DNA from: Aeromicrobium phoceense
GTDB taxonomy: Bacteria > Actinomycetota > Actinomycetes > Propionibacteriales > Nocardioidaceae
Assembly: GCF_013868155.1 (NCBI RefSeq)
Contig: NZ_JACEOG010000002.1
Span: 496,001 to 560,000 of the forward strand
Reading direction: 5' to 3'
Length of the DNA: 64,000 nt
In this document: in pieces, positions 25,533 through 34,654 of the stretch
How positions within the stretch are numbered: the stretch's first letter is position 1
Layout: the number at the start of each line of letters is the position of its first letter
Made by a program: the position numbers and the translations under genes
Notes under the pieces: generated by a model
The model's input: only the letters and a program-made list of their open reading frames with translations
Database searches by the model: none
Told to the model about the DNA's origin: nothing

Positions 25533-26282
25533 ATGGGTCCGATCCGTGGCGTGCTGGCGTGGCAGTCCGTGCTCGACGCGCTCGTGCAGGCCGGCGCCGC
25601 TGCCGACGGCTCGGGCTCCCTGCGTGTGCTCGACCTCGGCGGGGGAACGGGGTCCGACGCGGTCCGCGTCGCCGCGCTGGGCCATCGGGTCGTCGTGGTC
25701 GACCCCAGTCCCGATGCCCTCGCGGCCTCCGCCCGGCGTGCCACCGAGGCGGGCGTCGAGGTCGACGGACGGCTCGGCGACTCCACCGACCTGGCCGAGC
25801 ACGTGCCGCCCGCCAGTGTCGACCTCGTGATCTGCCACGGCGTGCTGGAGTACGTCGTCGACCCGGCCCAGGCCGTGGGAGCGGCGCGCGACGTCCTGCG
25901 GCCCGGAGGCTGGCTCAGCGTCGTGGTCGCCGGACGGGTCGCCACCATCACCGCACGCGCCGCCGCGGGCGACTTCGCCGCCGCCCGTGCCCTCGTCGAC
26001 GCCGTGCCCGATGACACGTGGGACCTCGACGCCCTCGGGCCGCGACGGTGGTACGTCGAGGAGCTCGAGCAGCTGCTCTCCGGCCAGGGCCTGACCCCCG
26101 TCGTGAGCCAGGGAGTGCGTGTCCTGAGCGACGAGGTTCCGGGCGTCGTGGTCGACGGATCGGCCGGTGCGCGCGAGGAGCTCTTCGCACTCGAGCAGGC
26201 GATTCGCCGGATTCCGCAGTTCGCAGGTCGTTCGGCTGGTTTGCAGTCCATGGCCCGCCTAGAATCGATCTCACACCCCTGA
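25533..26282 (+). CDS. SAM-dependent methyltransferase (class I)
   Basis: A 249-residue class I methyltransferase. Motif I is RVLDLGGGTGSDAVRVAALG near residue 31-50, motif II VVVVDPSPDAL near 53, and post-motif DLVICHGVLEYVVDPAQAV near 98-116, with the LRPGGWLSVVVAGR strand after it. The C-terminal half resembles SmtA/CmoM-type enzymes (tRNA or small-molecule methylation); the substrate cannot be read. The last 20 residues are encoded over the likely promoter of the DUF3040 gene. The gene is divergent from DUF4126. Confidence 0.85.
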   Translation: MGPIRGVLAWQSVLDALVQAGAAADGSGSLRVLDLGGGTGSDAVRVAALGHRVVVVDPSPDALAASARRATEAGVEVDGRLGDSTDLAEHVPPASVDLVICHGVLEYVVDPAQAVGAARDVLRPGGWLSVVVAGRVATITARAAAGDFAAARALVDAVPDDTWDLDALGPRRWYVEELEQLLSGQGLTPVVSQGVRVLSDEVPGVVVDGSAGAREELFALEQAIRRIPQFAGRSAGLQSMARLESISHP

Positions 26283-26295
26283 CCAAGGAGTCACC

Positions 26296-26676
26296 GTGCC
26301 ACTGTCGGACGAAGAGGCCCGGCTGCTCGCCCAGTTGGAGCAGTCGCTGGCCGCAGAGGATCCCGAGTTCGCGTCCACGCTGCGCGGCTCCAAGCTCATC
26401 GCGCACAACCGCCGTGTCGCGGCCATCTGCGTCGTGGGCTTCCTGGCCGGTGTGGCCATGCTGCTGGGCGGAGCCGTGTCCAAGATGACCTGGATCGGTG
26501 CTCTCGGCTTCGTGGCGATGGTGGCCGCCGCCTACTTCTTCGTCCGGGCCTGGCGCCGCGGCATCAGCGGAGCGCAGGACGCCGGCGGACCGGCCCCGTC
26601 CTCGCCGAAGGGCTCCGGCTCCTTCGTCGAACGCATGGAGGAGCGCTGGCAGCGACGCCAGGACGACGGGATGTGA
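26296..26676 (+). CDS. DUF3040 family membrane protein
   Basis: A 126-residue protein. The N terminus PLSDEEARLLAQLEQSLAAEDPEFAS is the hallmark of DUF3040 in actinobacteria. Two hydrophobic helices follow (VAAICVVGFLAGVAMLLGG and WIGALGFVAMVAAAYFFV), then a basic cytoplasmic tail. A GTG start has an AAGGAG ribosome site 6 nt upstream. TAGAAT at 26260-26265 is a likely -10, inside the end of the methyltransferase gene. It usually lies just upstream of the dcw cluster, as here. No function is known. Confidence 0.9.
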   Translation: MPLSDEEARLLAQLEQSLAAEDPEFASTLRGSKLIAHNRRVAAICVVGFLAGVAMLLGGAVSKMTWIGALGFVAMVAAAYFFVRAWRRGISGAQDAGGPAPSSPKGSGSFVERMEERWQRRQDDGM

Positions 26677-26704
26677 CCCGCCAGCACGACACGCACGCCC
26701 CACG

Positions 26705-26728
26705 AGGCCCCGCCGACCGGCGGGGCCT
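26705..26728 (+). terminator. hairpin after the DUF3040 gene
   Basis: A 10-bp GC-rich stem (26705-26714 with 26719-26728) closes a 4-nt loop 28 bases past the stop. It is followed by a weak T/C-rich stretch. It is the first of two terminators before mraZ. Confidence 0.7.
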
Positions 26729-26789
26729 TCGTCATTCCTGCCTCGGGACGGTCCCGATCGCCTGACATCCCCCCACTTCGCTCCACCGG

Positions 26790-26818
26790 CCCGCCATCAC
26801 TGAGATGGCGGGTCTTTT
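26790..26818 (+). terminator. rho-independent terminator before mraZ
   Basis: A 9-bp stem (26790-26798 with 26804-26812) and 5-nt loop are followed by TCTTTTTC. It is the only classical T-tract terminator seen in the window. It isolates the dcw cluster from upstream transcription. Confidence 0.88.
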
Positions 26819-26863
26819 TCGTTCCCGTCCCACGCGACACGCCCCTCCCTTGACGAAAAGCAG

Positions 26864-26907
26864 GTGGATGGTGGAGCGTTGTGGGTTAAGGTGGGGCGTA
26901 GTGGTGG
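26864..26907 (+). promoter_or_regulatory. MraZ-box repeats and mraZ promoter region
   Basis: GTGG tetramers start at 26871, 26881, 26891 and 26901, an exact 10-bp period, with extra copies at 26864 and 26904. Helically phased G-rich repeats are what MraZ rings bind upstream of their own gene. A TAAGGT (26887-26892) inside the array could be the -10, so bound MraZ would block it. TTGACG at 26850-26855 is too far from it to be its -35. Confidence 0.65.
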
Positions 26908-26959
26908 AAACACCGGACTTCGACCTCAGAGGAGAGCGACGTGGAGCAGGGAGGACGCG

Positions 26960-27412
26960 ATGACCGCACCGGCATCGACGCACTTCTTCGGCACGTTCAC
27001 GCCGCGCCTCGACGAGAAGGGTCGGCTCTTCCTGCCGGCGAAGTTCCGTCCGCTGCTCACGGACGGTGTGGTGCTGACCCGCGGTCAGGAGCACTGCATC
27101 TACGGCTGGACGCCCGAGGCGTTCGACGACTTCTCCGGACGTGCCCGGCAGGCCTCGTTCACGAACCGGCAGGCGCGGAACTTCGTCCGCATGCTCTTCG
27201 GTGGAGCGGCGCACGAGACGCCGGACAAGCAGGGACGCGTGCCCGGGTCGCAGCTGCTGCGCGACTGGGCCGGCCTGGACCGCGACTGCACGGTCGTGGG
27301 CACGGGCGAGCGGTTCGAGATCTGGGACTCGGCTCGCTGGAACGACTTCTCCGACGAGCACGAGGAGGGCTTCGCCGACCTGTCGGAGGAGATCTTCCCC
27401 GGGATCTTCTGA
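26960..27412 (+). CDS. mraZ: transcriptional regulator MraZ
   Basis: A 150-residue DNA-binding protein with two AbrB-like SpoVT domains. It forms rings and represses the dcw cluster. The first domain begins FFGTFTPRLDEKGRLFLPAKFR near residues 9-30 and the second repeats DKQGRVPGSQLLRDWAGL near 94-111; each has the conserved DxKGR/DxQGR turn. The ATG at 26960 has a GGGAGG ribosome site. The upstream frame to 26864 crosses the MraZ boxes and is not coding. It is the first gene of the dcw operon. Confidence 0.95.
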   Translation: MTAPASTHFFGTFTPRLDEKGRLFLPAKFRPLLTDGVVLTRGQEHCIYGWTPEAFDDFSGRARQASFTNRQARNFVRMLFGGAAHETPDKQGRVPGSQLLRDWAGLDRDCTVVGTGERFEIWDSARWNDFSDEHEEGFADLSEEIFPGIF

Positions 27413-27426
27413 GCACCTCCGCGGTG

Positions 27427-27508
27427 GGGCGCGATGCCCGCCTGAGGGGTTCTGACGTCACTTCCCCGGCGTCAGAACTCTGCAGGCGGGGATCGGGCCC
27501 CATCGCCC
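27427..27508 (+). ncRNA. structured leader before rsmH, probable mraW RNA motif
   Basis: Between mraZ and rsmH three nested helices can be drawn. The outer one is GGGC/GATG with CATC/GCCC (27427-27436 and 27501-27508). The middle is an 8-bp stem (27437-27444 with 27483-27490). The inner is a 9-bp stem (27449-27457 with 27470-27478) with a 12-nt loop. A conserved actinobacterial RNA called the mraW motif is known upstream of this gene. I identify it by position and shape, not by alignment. Confidence 0.6.
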
Positions 27509-27533
27509 TGCCGGTCTGCCCGGGCGAGGCGGC

Positions 27534-28481
27534 ATGAGCGCCCGGCACGTCCCGGTGATGCTGGACCGCGTCGTGTCGGAGTTCGCCCCCGTGGTGGAGC
27601 GTCACGAGCACCCGGTGATCATCGATGCGACGCTCGGCCTGGGCGGACACGCCGAGGCGATGCTCACGCGCTACCCGTCCCTGCACGTCATCGGCGTCGA
27701 TCGCGATCCCGAGGCGCTGCGCCGGGCGGGGGAGCGGCTGGCTCCCTTCGGTGACCGCTTCGAGGCCGCCCACGCGGTCTACGACGAGATCCCCGAGGTC
27801 GTCGCGGAGAGCGGCCGCACCACGGTCGACGGGGTCCTGTTCGACCTCGGCGTCTCCTCGATGCAGCTCGACCTGGCCGACCGCGGCTTCGCCTACGCGC
27901 AGGACGCGCCGCTGGACATGCGGATGAACTCCGAGGACGAGCTCACCGCGGCCGGCGTCCTCAACACGTACGACGAGAACGACCTCGCCCGGATCCTGCG
28001 CGAGTACGGCGAGGAGAAGTTCGCCCGCCGGATCGCCAAGGAGATCGTCACCGAGCGCGAGACCCGGCCCTTCGACCGCAGCGAGCAGCTCGTCGACCTC
28101 ATCCGTCGCTGCATCCCGGCGCCGGCGCGGCGCACGGGCGGCAACCCCGCCAAGCGCACGTTCCAGGCGCTGCGCATCGAGGTGAACGACGAGCTCGGCG
28201 TCTACCGCCGCGCCCTGCCGGCCGCGCTCGACCTGCTGTCGGTGGGCGGACGCGTCGTCGTGCTGTCGTACCACTCGCTGGAGGACCGGATCACCAAGCG
28301 CGTGTTCACGTCCGTCACCACGTCCACGGCGCCGCGGGACCTCCCCGTGGTGCCCGAGTCCATGCTGGCCCGCTTCCGCTCCCTCACGCGGGGTGCCGAG
28401 CTGGCAGGCGAGGACGAGATCGCCGACAACCCCCGCGCGCGTTCGGTCCGGATGCGCGCTGTCGAACGGATCGCCACATGA
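27534..28481 (+). CDS. rsmH: 16S rRNA (cytosine(1402)-N(4))-methyltransferase RsmH (MraW)
   Basis: Methylates N4 of C1402 in the ribosomal P site. The 315-residue length fits. N-terminal [10 protein letters not shown], the SAM motif [14 protein letters not shown] near residues 31-44, GVDRDPEAL near 54, the [11 protein letters not shown] loop near 102-112, [14 protein letters not shown] near 117-130, and the C-terminal [11 protein letters not shown] near 237-247 are all present. A weak GGCGAGG ribosome site precedes the ATG. The stop overlaps the ftsL ATG (ATGA). Confidence 0.97.
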   Translation: MSARHVPVMLDRVVSEFAPVVERHEHPVIIDATLGLGGHAEAMLTRYPSLHVIGVDRDPEALRRAGERLAPFGDRFEAAHAVYDEIPEVVAESGRTTVDGVLFDLGVSSMQLDLADRGFAYAQDAPLDMRMNSEDELTAAGVLNTYDENDLARILREYGEEKFARRIAKEIVTERETRPFDRSEQLVDLIRRCIPAPARRTGGNPAKRTFQALRIEVNDELGVYRRALPAALDLLSVGGRVVVLSYHSLEDRITKRVFTSVTTSTAPRDLPVVPESMLARFRSLTRGAELAGEDEIADNPRARSVRMRAVERIAT

Positions 28482-28939
28482 GCACTGCTACCTCGCCCCG
28501 TGCCCTGAGCCGCTCGGCGGCCGCCCGCTCCTCCGCGCTCGCGTCCGGCCTGGCCGCGCGTGGGCGTGACGCCCGCGACGTCGGCCTCAAGCTGGTCGGC
28601 CCGGTGCGGGTCCGTGCGCGTCGCGCCCCGTTCGTCGTCGTCGTGCTCTCGATCCTGGCAGCCGGACTCGTCGGCCTCATCCTGCTGAGCACCGCGATGC
28701 AGGCGCAGGCCTTCAAGATCGACGACCTGCAGCAGCGCTCCACGCTCCTGCAGGCCCAGCGCGAGCAGCTCGCCACCGAGGTCGACCGGATGCAGAGCCC
28801 CTCGGGCCTGGCTGACCGCGCACTGAGCGAGGGCATGGTGCCCAACGCGAACCCCGTCTTCCTGCGCCTCGCCGACGGCAAGGTCATCGGCGAGCCCGTC
28901 CCCGCCGAGCCCGACACCAACGTCAGGAGGGCCGGCTGA
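28478..28939 (+). CDS. ftsL: FtsL-like septum-formation protein
   Basis: A 153-residue bitopic membrane protein. A basic N-terminal tail of about 50 residues (many Arg) precedes one membrane helix ([21 protein letters not shown]). Outside the membrane is a short coiled coil ([27 protein letters not shown]). Size, topology and place between rsmH and ftsI identify it as FtsL, which with FtsB links FtsQ to the FtsWI synthase. Sequence similarity in this family is always low. It overlaps both neighbours (ATGA before, TGATG after). Confidence 0.85.
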   Translation: MSTATSPRALSRSAAARSSALASGLAARGRDARDVGLKLVGPVRVRARRAPFVVVVLSILAAGLVGLILLSTAMQAQAFKIDDLQQRSTLLQAQREQLATEVDRMQSPSGLADRALSEGMVPNANPVFLRLADGKVIGEPVPAEPDTNVRRAG

Positions 28940-30681
28940 TGCCGCTCGCCATCACCCGCAGCCGCCTGCGCGTCCTGGTCATCTGCGTCTTGGCCCTGTT
29001 CGTCGTCTTCGGCGCCCGGCTGTTCCAGATCCAGGCCGTCGACACGAAGGCCTACGCCGCGATGGCGGTGGAGGCCGGAACCCGCAAGGCCGTGATCCCG
29101 GCGCCGCGCGGTGACATCGTCGACCGCAACGGCGAGGAGCTGGTGACGAGCACCGACGGCCTGACGATCACGGCCGACCCGTCGATGACGGCCGAGAACG
29201 CCCCGGAGATCGCGCGGATCCTGCACGAGAAGCTCGGCGACGAGATCGACTACTTCGACACGATCCAGAAGCTGCGCACCCCCGACTCGAAGTTCGTCTT
29301 CCTGGCCAAGGACCTGCCGGCCTTCGAGGCCCGCAAGGCCGTGAAGGCCGTGGCCGAGGCCAACTACACGGGCGTCTTCACCGAGACCGAGAGCCTGCGG
29401 AGCTACCCGGGCGGCTCGCTCGCGGCGAACGTGCTGGGCATCACAGAGGAGAACGGCAAGGGCATCGCCGGCCTCGAGATGCAGTACGACGCCGGGCTGA
29501 CCGGCACGGACGGGTCCTCCACCTACGAGGTCTCCTCGACCGGCCAGCGCATCCCGATGGCCGACTCCACGGTCAAGGAGATGGTGCCGGGTGCCAACGT
29601 CAACACCACGATCGACCGGGACCTGCAGTGGTACTCCGACCAGCGGCTGCGTGACGTCGTCAGCTCGGCCGGCGCCGACTACGGCCTGGCCGTCACGATG
29701 GACGTCCGCACCTGCCAGATCGTGCAGCTCTCGCAGGCCCCGACGTTCAACCCGGACAGCCGCGACGGCGTCAGCGACGACACCCTGGTGAACCGTGCGG
29801 TCTCCAACGTCTTCGAGCCCGGCTCGGTCATGAAGACGATCACGATGGCGGCCCTGGCCGACCAGGGCAAGGTCTCGGCCGACACGAAGATCAAGGTGCC
29901 CTCGGGCATGGTCATCGACGGCTTCCCGATCGGCGACTACTGGCAGCACGGCGCGCTGAAGCTCACGGCCGCCGGCGTGATCGCCAAGTCCTCCAACCTG
30001 GGCACGATCGTCGCGGCCGAGCAGATGTCGGACTCGACCTTCTACTCCTACCTGCGCAAGTTCGGCTTCGGCACGCGCAGCGGCATCGACCTGCCGGAGG
30101 AGTCGGTGGGCATCGTGTCCCCGGTGCGCGACTGGACGAAGGCCAAGCACGCCACGACCTCCTTCGGCCAGGGCGTCTCGGTCAACGCGATCCAGATGGT
30201 CCGCGCCGTCGGCGCGATCGCCAACGGCGGTGTCATGTGCACGCCGCGGGTGGTCGACTCGCTGACGAAGGCCGACGGCTCGGTCGAGAAGACCCCGGCG
30301 GGCGAGTCCCGACGCGTCGTCTCCCGCGAGGCCGCCGCCGAGGTCACCCGGATGATGGAGGCCGTCACGGCCGACGACGGCACGGCACCGGCCGCCCAGA
30401 TCGAGGGCTACCGCGTGGCCGGCAAGACGGGCACCGCCTGGCGGGTCAACCCGACCACGGGACGCTACGTCCGCGGCCAGAACACGATCTCCTTCATGGG
30501 CTTCGCGCCGGCCGACAACCCGCGCTTCATCACGTACGTCGTGATCGACAAGCCGCCGCGCAACGCCGGCGGTGGCTCGATGGCCGGCCCGGTCTTCCAC
30601 GACATCATGTCGATGGCGCTGGAGCGGTTCGGCGTGACGCCCACGGGCGCCAAGCCGCCGAAGATCAAGCAGGACTGGTAG
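28939..30681 (+). CDS. ftsI: septal peptidoglycan transpeptidase FtsI (PBP3, class B)
   Basis: A 580-residue class B penicillin-binding protein that cross-links septal peptidoglycan with FtsW. One N-terminal membrane helix (residues about 10-27), the dimerisation domain with APRGDIVDRNGEEL near 55-68 and SLRSYPGGSLAANVLG near 152-167. The transpeptidase domain carries the SxxK motif at Ser296-Lys299 (PGSVMK), SxN (SSNLGT) near 353, and KTGT (AGKTGTAW) near 493. No C-terminal PASTA domain. The ATG overlaps the ftsL stop. Confidence 0.96.
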   Translation: MPLAITRSRLRVLVICVLALFVVFGARLFQIQAVDTKAYAAMAVEAGTRKAVIPAPRGDIVDRNGEELVTSTDGLTITADPSMTAENAPEIARILHEKLGDEIDYFDTIQKLRTPDSKFVFLAKDLPAFEARKAVKAVAEANYTGVFTETESLRSYPGGSLAANVLGITEENGKGIAGLEMQYDAGLTGTDGSSTYEVSSTGQRIPMADSTVKEMVPGANVNTTIDRDLQWYSDQRLRDVVSSAGADYGLAVTMDVRTCQIVQLSQAPTFNPDSRDGVSDDTLVNRAVSNVFEPGSVMKTITMAALADQGKVSADTKIKVPSGMVIDGFPIGDYWQHGALKLTAAGVIAKSSNLGTIVAAEQMSDSTFYSYLRKFGFGTRSGIDLPEESVGIVSPVRDWTKAKHATTSFGQGVSVNAIQMVRAVGAIANGGVMCTPRVVDSLTKADGSVEKTPAGESRRVVSREAAAEVTRMMEAVTADDGTAPAAQIEGYRVAGKTGTAWRVNPTTGRYVRGQNTISFMGFAPADNPRFITYVVIDKPPRNAGGGSMAGPVFHDIMSMALERFGVTPTGAKPPKIKQDW

Positions 30682-30710
30682 CCGTCGTGCCGCCCGGTAG
30701 GTTGGGGCGG

Positions 30711-32204
30711 GTGGACGAGATGAGGGTCAGGCCGCACGACAGGCCCACGTGGCCCCTCTCCAGGGTGGCCGCCGAGCTGCCCGCGGCCACCGTGTCGGGC
30801 GAGGCCACCGTCACCGGCATCAGCCTCTCCACCCACGACGTCGTCGCCGGCGACCTGTTCGCCGCGCTGCCCGGCGCGACCACGCACGGCTCCCGGTTCG
30901 CGCCCCAGGCGCTGGAGGCCGGTGCGGTCGCGATCCTGACCGACGCCGAGGGGGCGGCGACGCTCCCGGTGGGCGTCCCCACGGTCGTGGTCGAGCACCC
31001 GCGCGCGCACCTGGCCGAGTTCGCGGCCCGGTTCTACGACCGCCCCAGCAGCCGCTTCACCACCGTCGGCGTCACCGGTACGCAGGGCAAGACCACCACG
31101 ACCTACCTCGCCGAGGCCGCGCTGGGAGAGTCGCGCTCGGCCGTCATCGGCACGATCGGCACGCGGATCGCCGGGCGCCCGGCGGCCAGCAGCCTCACCA
31201 CACCCGAGGCGCCCGCGCTGCAGGCGCTCTTCGCGGTCATGGCCGAGGAGCAGGTGGCCGCGTGCGCGATGGAGGTCTCCAGCCACGCGATCGTCCAGGG
31301 GCGCGTGGACGGGTTCGTGCTGGACTCGGCCGTGTTCCTCAACCTGGGCCGCGACCACCTGGACTTCCACCACGACGTGGAGTCCTACTTCGCCGCGAAG
31401 GCCGAGCTGTTCACGCCGGAGCACGCCCGGCGGGCCGTGATCAACCTCGACGACGCCCACGGCCGGCGGCTCACCGAGCTGACCTCGCTGCCCGTCACCA
31501 CGTTCTCCACCGAGGGCGCGGCGGCCGACTGGCGCGCCGTCAATGTGCGGGCCCACCGGCTCGGCAGCGACGTCACGCTCATCGCGCCCGACGGCACCGA
31601 GACCGAGCTCTCGGTCCCGCTGGCCGGCGCGTTCAACGTCTCCAACGCGGTGGCGGCGATCGTCGCGCTCGCGGGGGAGGGCCACGACCTCGACGACCTC
31701 GTCCGCGGTGTCGCCGCTGCCCGAGGCGTCCCCGGCCGGATGGAGCGGGTCGACGCCGGCCAGCCCTTCACCGCGGTCGTCGACTACGCGCACAAGCCCG
31801 AGGCGGTCGAGGCGGTCCTCGGTGCCCTGAGGCCGGTCACGGCCGGGCAGCTCATCGTCGTGATCGGCGCCGGCGGCGACCGCGACCGGGGCAAGCGACC
31901 CCTCATGGGCGAGGGGGCCGCCCGGCTCGCCGACGTCGTCATCGTCACCGACGACAACCCTCGGAGCGAGGACCCGGCCCGCATCCGCGCCGAGGTCCTG
32001 GCGGGCGCGGAGCGCGGCGCGGCCCAGGTGGTCGAGGTCGGCGACCGCCACGACGCGATCGCCACCGCGGTTCGGCAGGCCCGCACCGGCGACACCATCG
32101 TGGTCGCCGGGAAGGGTCACGAGCGCGGCCAGCAGGTCGGCGACGTCGTCCACCCCTTCGACGACCGCGAGGTGCTCGTCTCCCTGATCGGCGGCGCGTC
32201 GTGA
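30711..32204 (+). CDS. murE: UDP-MurNAc-tripeptide ligase MurE
   Basis: Adds the third residue, diaminopimelate, to UDP-MurNAc-L-Ala-D-Glu in the cytosol. It is 497 residues long. The ATP site is GVTGTQGKTTTTYL near residue 117-130. The SSHA stretch near 188 and GRDHLDFHHD near 212 bind substrate. The GGDRDRGKRPLMG and DDNPRSEDP motifs near 388 and 419 fit diaminopimelate-adding enzymes. TAGGTT (30698-30703) lies 7 nt before the GTG at 30711, so a separate leaderless promoter is likely within the dcw cluster. An ATG at 30720 is an alternative start. Confidence 0.96.
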   Translation: MDEMRVRPHDRPTWPLSRVAAELPAATVSGEATVTGISLSTHDVVAGDLFAALPGATTHGSRFAPQALEAGAVAILTDAEGAATLPVGVPTVVVEHPRAHLAEFAARFYDRPSSRFTTVGVTGTQGKTTTTYLAEAALGESRSAVIGTIGTRIAGRPAASSLTTPEAPALQALFAVMAEEQVAACAMEVSSHAIVQGRVDGFVLDSAVFLNLGRDHLDFHHDVESYFAAKAELFTPEHARRAVINLDDAHGRRLTELTSLPVTTFSTEGAAADWRAVNVRAHRLGSDVTLIAPDGTETELSVPLAGAFNVSNAVAAIVALAGEGHDLDDLVRGVAAARGVPGRMERVDAGQPFTAVVDYAHKPEAVEAVLGALRPVTAGQLIVVIGAGGDRDRGKRPLMGEGAARLADVVIVTDDNPRSEDPARIRAEVLAGAERGAAQVVEVGDRHDAIATAVRQARTGDTIVVAGKGHERGQQVGDVVHPFDDREVLVSLIGGAS

Positions 32205-33559
32205 TCCGCACGACCCTCGCCCAGGTGGCCGACGCGACGCACGGGCGGGTGGAGGGCGACGACACCCTCGCCGTCGAGGGCCCGGTCGTCATCGACTCGC
32301 GCCGCGTCGCCCCGGGGTCGCTCTTCGTGGCGATCCCCGGCGAGCGCGTCGACGGGCACGACTTCGTCCAGACCGCGCTCGACGCCGGAGCCGTGGCCAC
32401 GATCGCCACGCGTGCCGTCGCCGGACCTCACGTGATCGTCCAGGACCCCGTCCAGGCGATGGGGCGGCTCGCGGCCGACCGGCTGGCGGCTCTGAGGGCG
32501 GAGAGCGACGTCGACGTCGTCGCCGTCACCGGCTCGCAGGGCAAGACCTCGGTCAAGGACCTGATGGCCCACATCCTGGCCGCGCACGGGGCCACGGTGG
32601 CACCCGAGGGCTCGTTCAACAACGAGCTCGGCGTGCCGCTGACCGTCCTGCGCGCCGATGCCGGGACGCGTCACCTGGTGCTCGAGATGGGTGCGCGGGG
32701 GATCGGCCACATCGCCTCGCTGTGCGCCATCGCGCCGCCCGACGTCGCCGTGGTGCTCAACGTCGGCACGGCCCACGCCGGCGAGTTCGGCGGACTCGAG
32801 CGCACGGCCCGGGCCAAGGGCGAGCTCGTCGAGGCCCTCGGCCCCGAGGGCACCGCCGTCCTGAACGCCGACGACCCGCGCGTCGCGGCGATGGCCTCGC
32901 GCACGCGGGGCACGGTGCTCACCTTCGGCCGTGCGGGCCGCGTGCGGCTCGACGGCGACGTCTTCCTCGACGAGTCCGGCCACCCGCACTTCCGGATCGA
33001 GGTCAACGGCGACCTCCTCGACGCCACCGTCCCGCAGCTGGGCGAGCACCACGCGATCAACGCCGTCGCCGCGGTCGCGGCCACCTCCGCGCTCGGGGTT
33101 CCGGCCGCCGATGCCGTGGAGGCGCTCGCCACCGCGGTGGCCGGCTCGCCCATGCGCATGGAGCGTCACGAGACCCGTGGGGGAGTCGTCGTCGTGAACG
33201 ACGCGTACAACGCCAATCCCGAGTCGATGGCCGCGGCGCTGCGAGCCCTCGCCGGGCTGGCCCCGGGACGTGGCACCGCCGTCCTCGGTGAGATGCTGGA
33301 GCTGGGCGACGAGTCGTCCGAGCAGCACCACCGGATCGGCCGTCTGGCCGCCGACCTGGGCATCGCCCGGGTCATCGCCGTGGGTGTCGGAGCCGCCGAG
33401 ATCGCTCGCGGTGCCGGCCCTGTCGGCGTGCTGGTGGACGATGTCGAGTCGGCGGTGGCAGAGCTCTCAGCGAGCCTCAGCGCCGGTGACGTGGTGCTTG
33501 TGAAAGCATCGAGGGGCGCCCGTCTCGAGCGGATCGCCGAAGCGCTGCTGCGCGACTGA
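32201..33559 (+). CDS. murF: UDP-MurNAc-tripeptide:D-Ala-D-Ala ligase MurF
   Basis: Adds D-Ala-D-Ala to complete the UDP-MurNAc-pentapeptide. It is 452 residues long. ATP-binding VTGSQGKTSVKDL is near residues 108-120, EGSFNNELGVPLT near 138-150, and NDAYNANPESM near 329-339 in the C-terminal domain. The GTG overlaps the murE stop (GTGA), so murE and murF are coupled. The gene is followed by a 27-base gap with a GGAAGGAAA purine stretch before mraY. Confidence 0.96.
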   Translation: MIRTTLAQVADATHGRVEGDDTLAVEGPVVIDSRRVAPGSLFVAIPGERVDGHDFVQTALDAGAVATIATRAVAGPHVIVQDPVQAMGRLAADRLAALRAESDVDVVAVTGSQGKTSVKDLMAHILAAHGATVAPEGSFNNELGVPLTVLRADAGTRHLVLEMGARGIGHIASLCAIAPPDVAVVLNVGTAHAGEFGGLERTARAKGELVEALGPEGTAVLNADDPRVAAMASRTRGTVLTFGRAGRVRLDGDVFLDESGHPHFRIEVNGDLLDATVPQLGEHHAINAVAAVAATSALGVPAADAVEALATAVAGSPMRMERHETRGGVVVVNDAYNANPESMAAALRALAGLAPGRGTAVLGEMLELGDESSEQHHRIGRLAADLGIARVIAVGVGAAEIARGAGPVGVLVDDVESAVAELSASLSAGDVVLVKASRGARLERIAEALLRD

Positions 33560-33586
33560 AACGCACGGAAGGAAACAACGGAAGCG

Positions 33587-34654
33587 ATGCTGGCCGTATT
33601 GATCGCGGGAGTCGTGGGGCTCGTCGGCACTCTCGTCGGCACCCGTTTCGCGATCGCCGTCCTCGTGAAGAAGGGCTACGGACAGCTCATTCGCGACGAC
33701 GGTCCCACGTCGCACCACGTGAAGCGCGGGACGCCCACGATGGGCGGCCTCGTCATCATCATCTCCACCGTGCTCGGCTACGCGATCGCGAAGCTGTGGA
33801 CGGGCTACGAGCCCAGCGCCTCCGCCGTCCTGCTGCTGTTCCTGTTCGTCGGCCTCGGCGTCATCGGCTTCCTCGACGACTGGATCAAGGTCGCCAAGCA
33901 GCGCAGCCTCGGCCTGCGCAGCAAGGCCAAGATGATCGGCCAGATCCTGGTCGGACTGGTCTTCGCGGTGCTCGCGATCGGCTGGGAGAACGACAACGGC
34001 CAGACCCCGATCACCCACGCGATCTCCTTCACCCGCGACCTGTCGTGGGAGCTGCCGACCGTCCTGCTGATCGTGTGGGTCCTGCTCATGATCGCCGGCG
34101 CCAGCAACGGCGTGAACCTCACCGACGGGCTCGACGGCCTCGCCACGGGCGCCGCCGTCATGGTCTTCGGCGCCTTCGTCCTGATCAACGTGTGGCAGTC
34201 CAACCAGAGCTGCTTCCTGCTCGACCCCGGCCCGAAGTGCTACGAGGTGCGCGATCCGCTCGACCTCGCGGTGGTCGCCTCCGCCGTCACCGGCGCGTGC
34301 TTCGGCTTCCTGTGGTGGAACGCCTCGCCCGCCAAGATCTTCATGGGCGACACCGGCTCGCTGTCGCTCGGTGGTCTGATGGCCGGCTTCGCGCTGATGA
34401 CCCGCACCGAGCTGCTGCTGATCGTGCTGGGCGGACTGTTCGTCATCATCACCTTCTCGGTGATCCTGCAGGTGGGCTACTTCAAGATCAGCGGCGGCAA
34501 GCGGATCTTCCGGATGGCGCCGTTGCAGCACCACTTCGAGCTGAAGGGCTGGGCCGAGATCACGATCGTCGTCCGGTTCTGGATCATCAGCGGCATCTGC
34601 GTGATCTCCGGCATCGGCCTCTTCTACTGGGAGTGGGTCGTCGGTGCCTTCTGA
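33587..34654 (+). CDS. mraY: phospho-MurNAc-pentapeptide translocase MraY
   Basis: A 355-residue polytopic membrane enzyme that makes lipid I by joining phospho-MurNAc-pentapeptide to undecaprenyl phosphate. About ten membrane helices. Active-site Asp pairs appear in GFLDDWIKV near residue 101, the Mg2+-binding NLTDGLDGLA near 184-193, and FMGDTGSLSLGG near 252-263. The HHH-like motif appears as PLQHHFELKGW near 311. A GGAAGG purine stretch precedes the ATG. The murD GTG begins 11 bases before its stop. Confidence 0.97.
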   Translation: MLAVLIAGVVGLVGTLVGTRFAIAVLVKKGYGQLIRDDGPTSHHVKRGTPTMGGLVIIISTVLGYAIAKLWTGYEPSASAVLLLFLFVGLGVIGFLDDWIKVAKQRSLGLRSKAKMIGQILVGLVFAVLAIGWENDNGQTPITHAISFTRDLSWELPTVLLIVWVLLMIAGASNGVNLTDGLDGLATGAAVMVFGAFVLINVWQSNQSCFLLDPGPKCYEVRDPLDLAVVASAVTGACFGFLWWNASPAKIFMGDTGSLSLGGLMAGFALMTRTELLLIVLGGLFVIITFSVILQVGYFKISGGKRIFRMAPLQHHFELKGWAEITIVVRFWIISGICVISGIGLFYWEWVVGAF

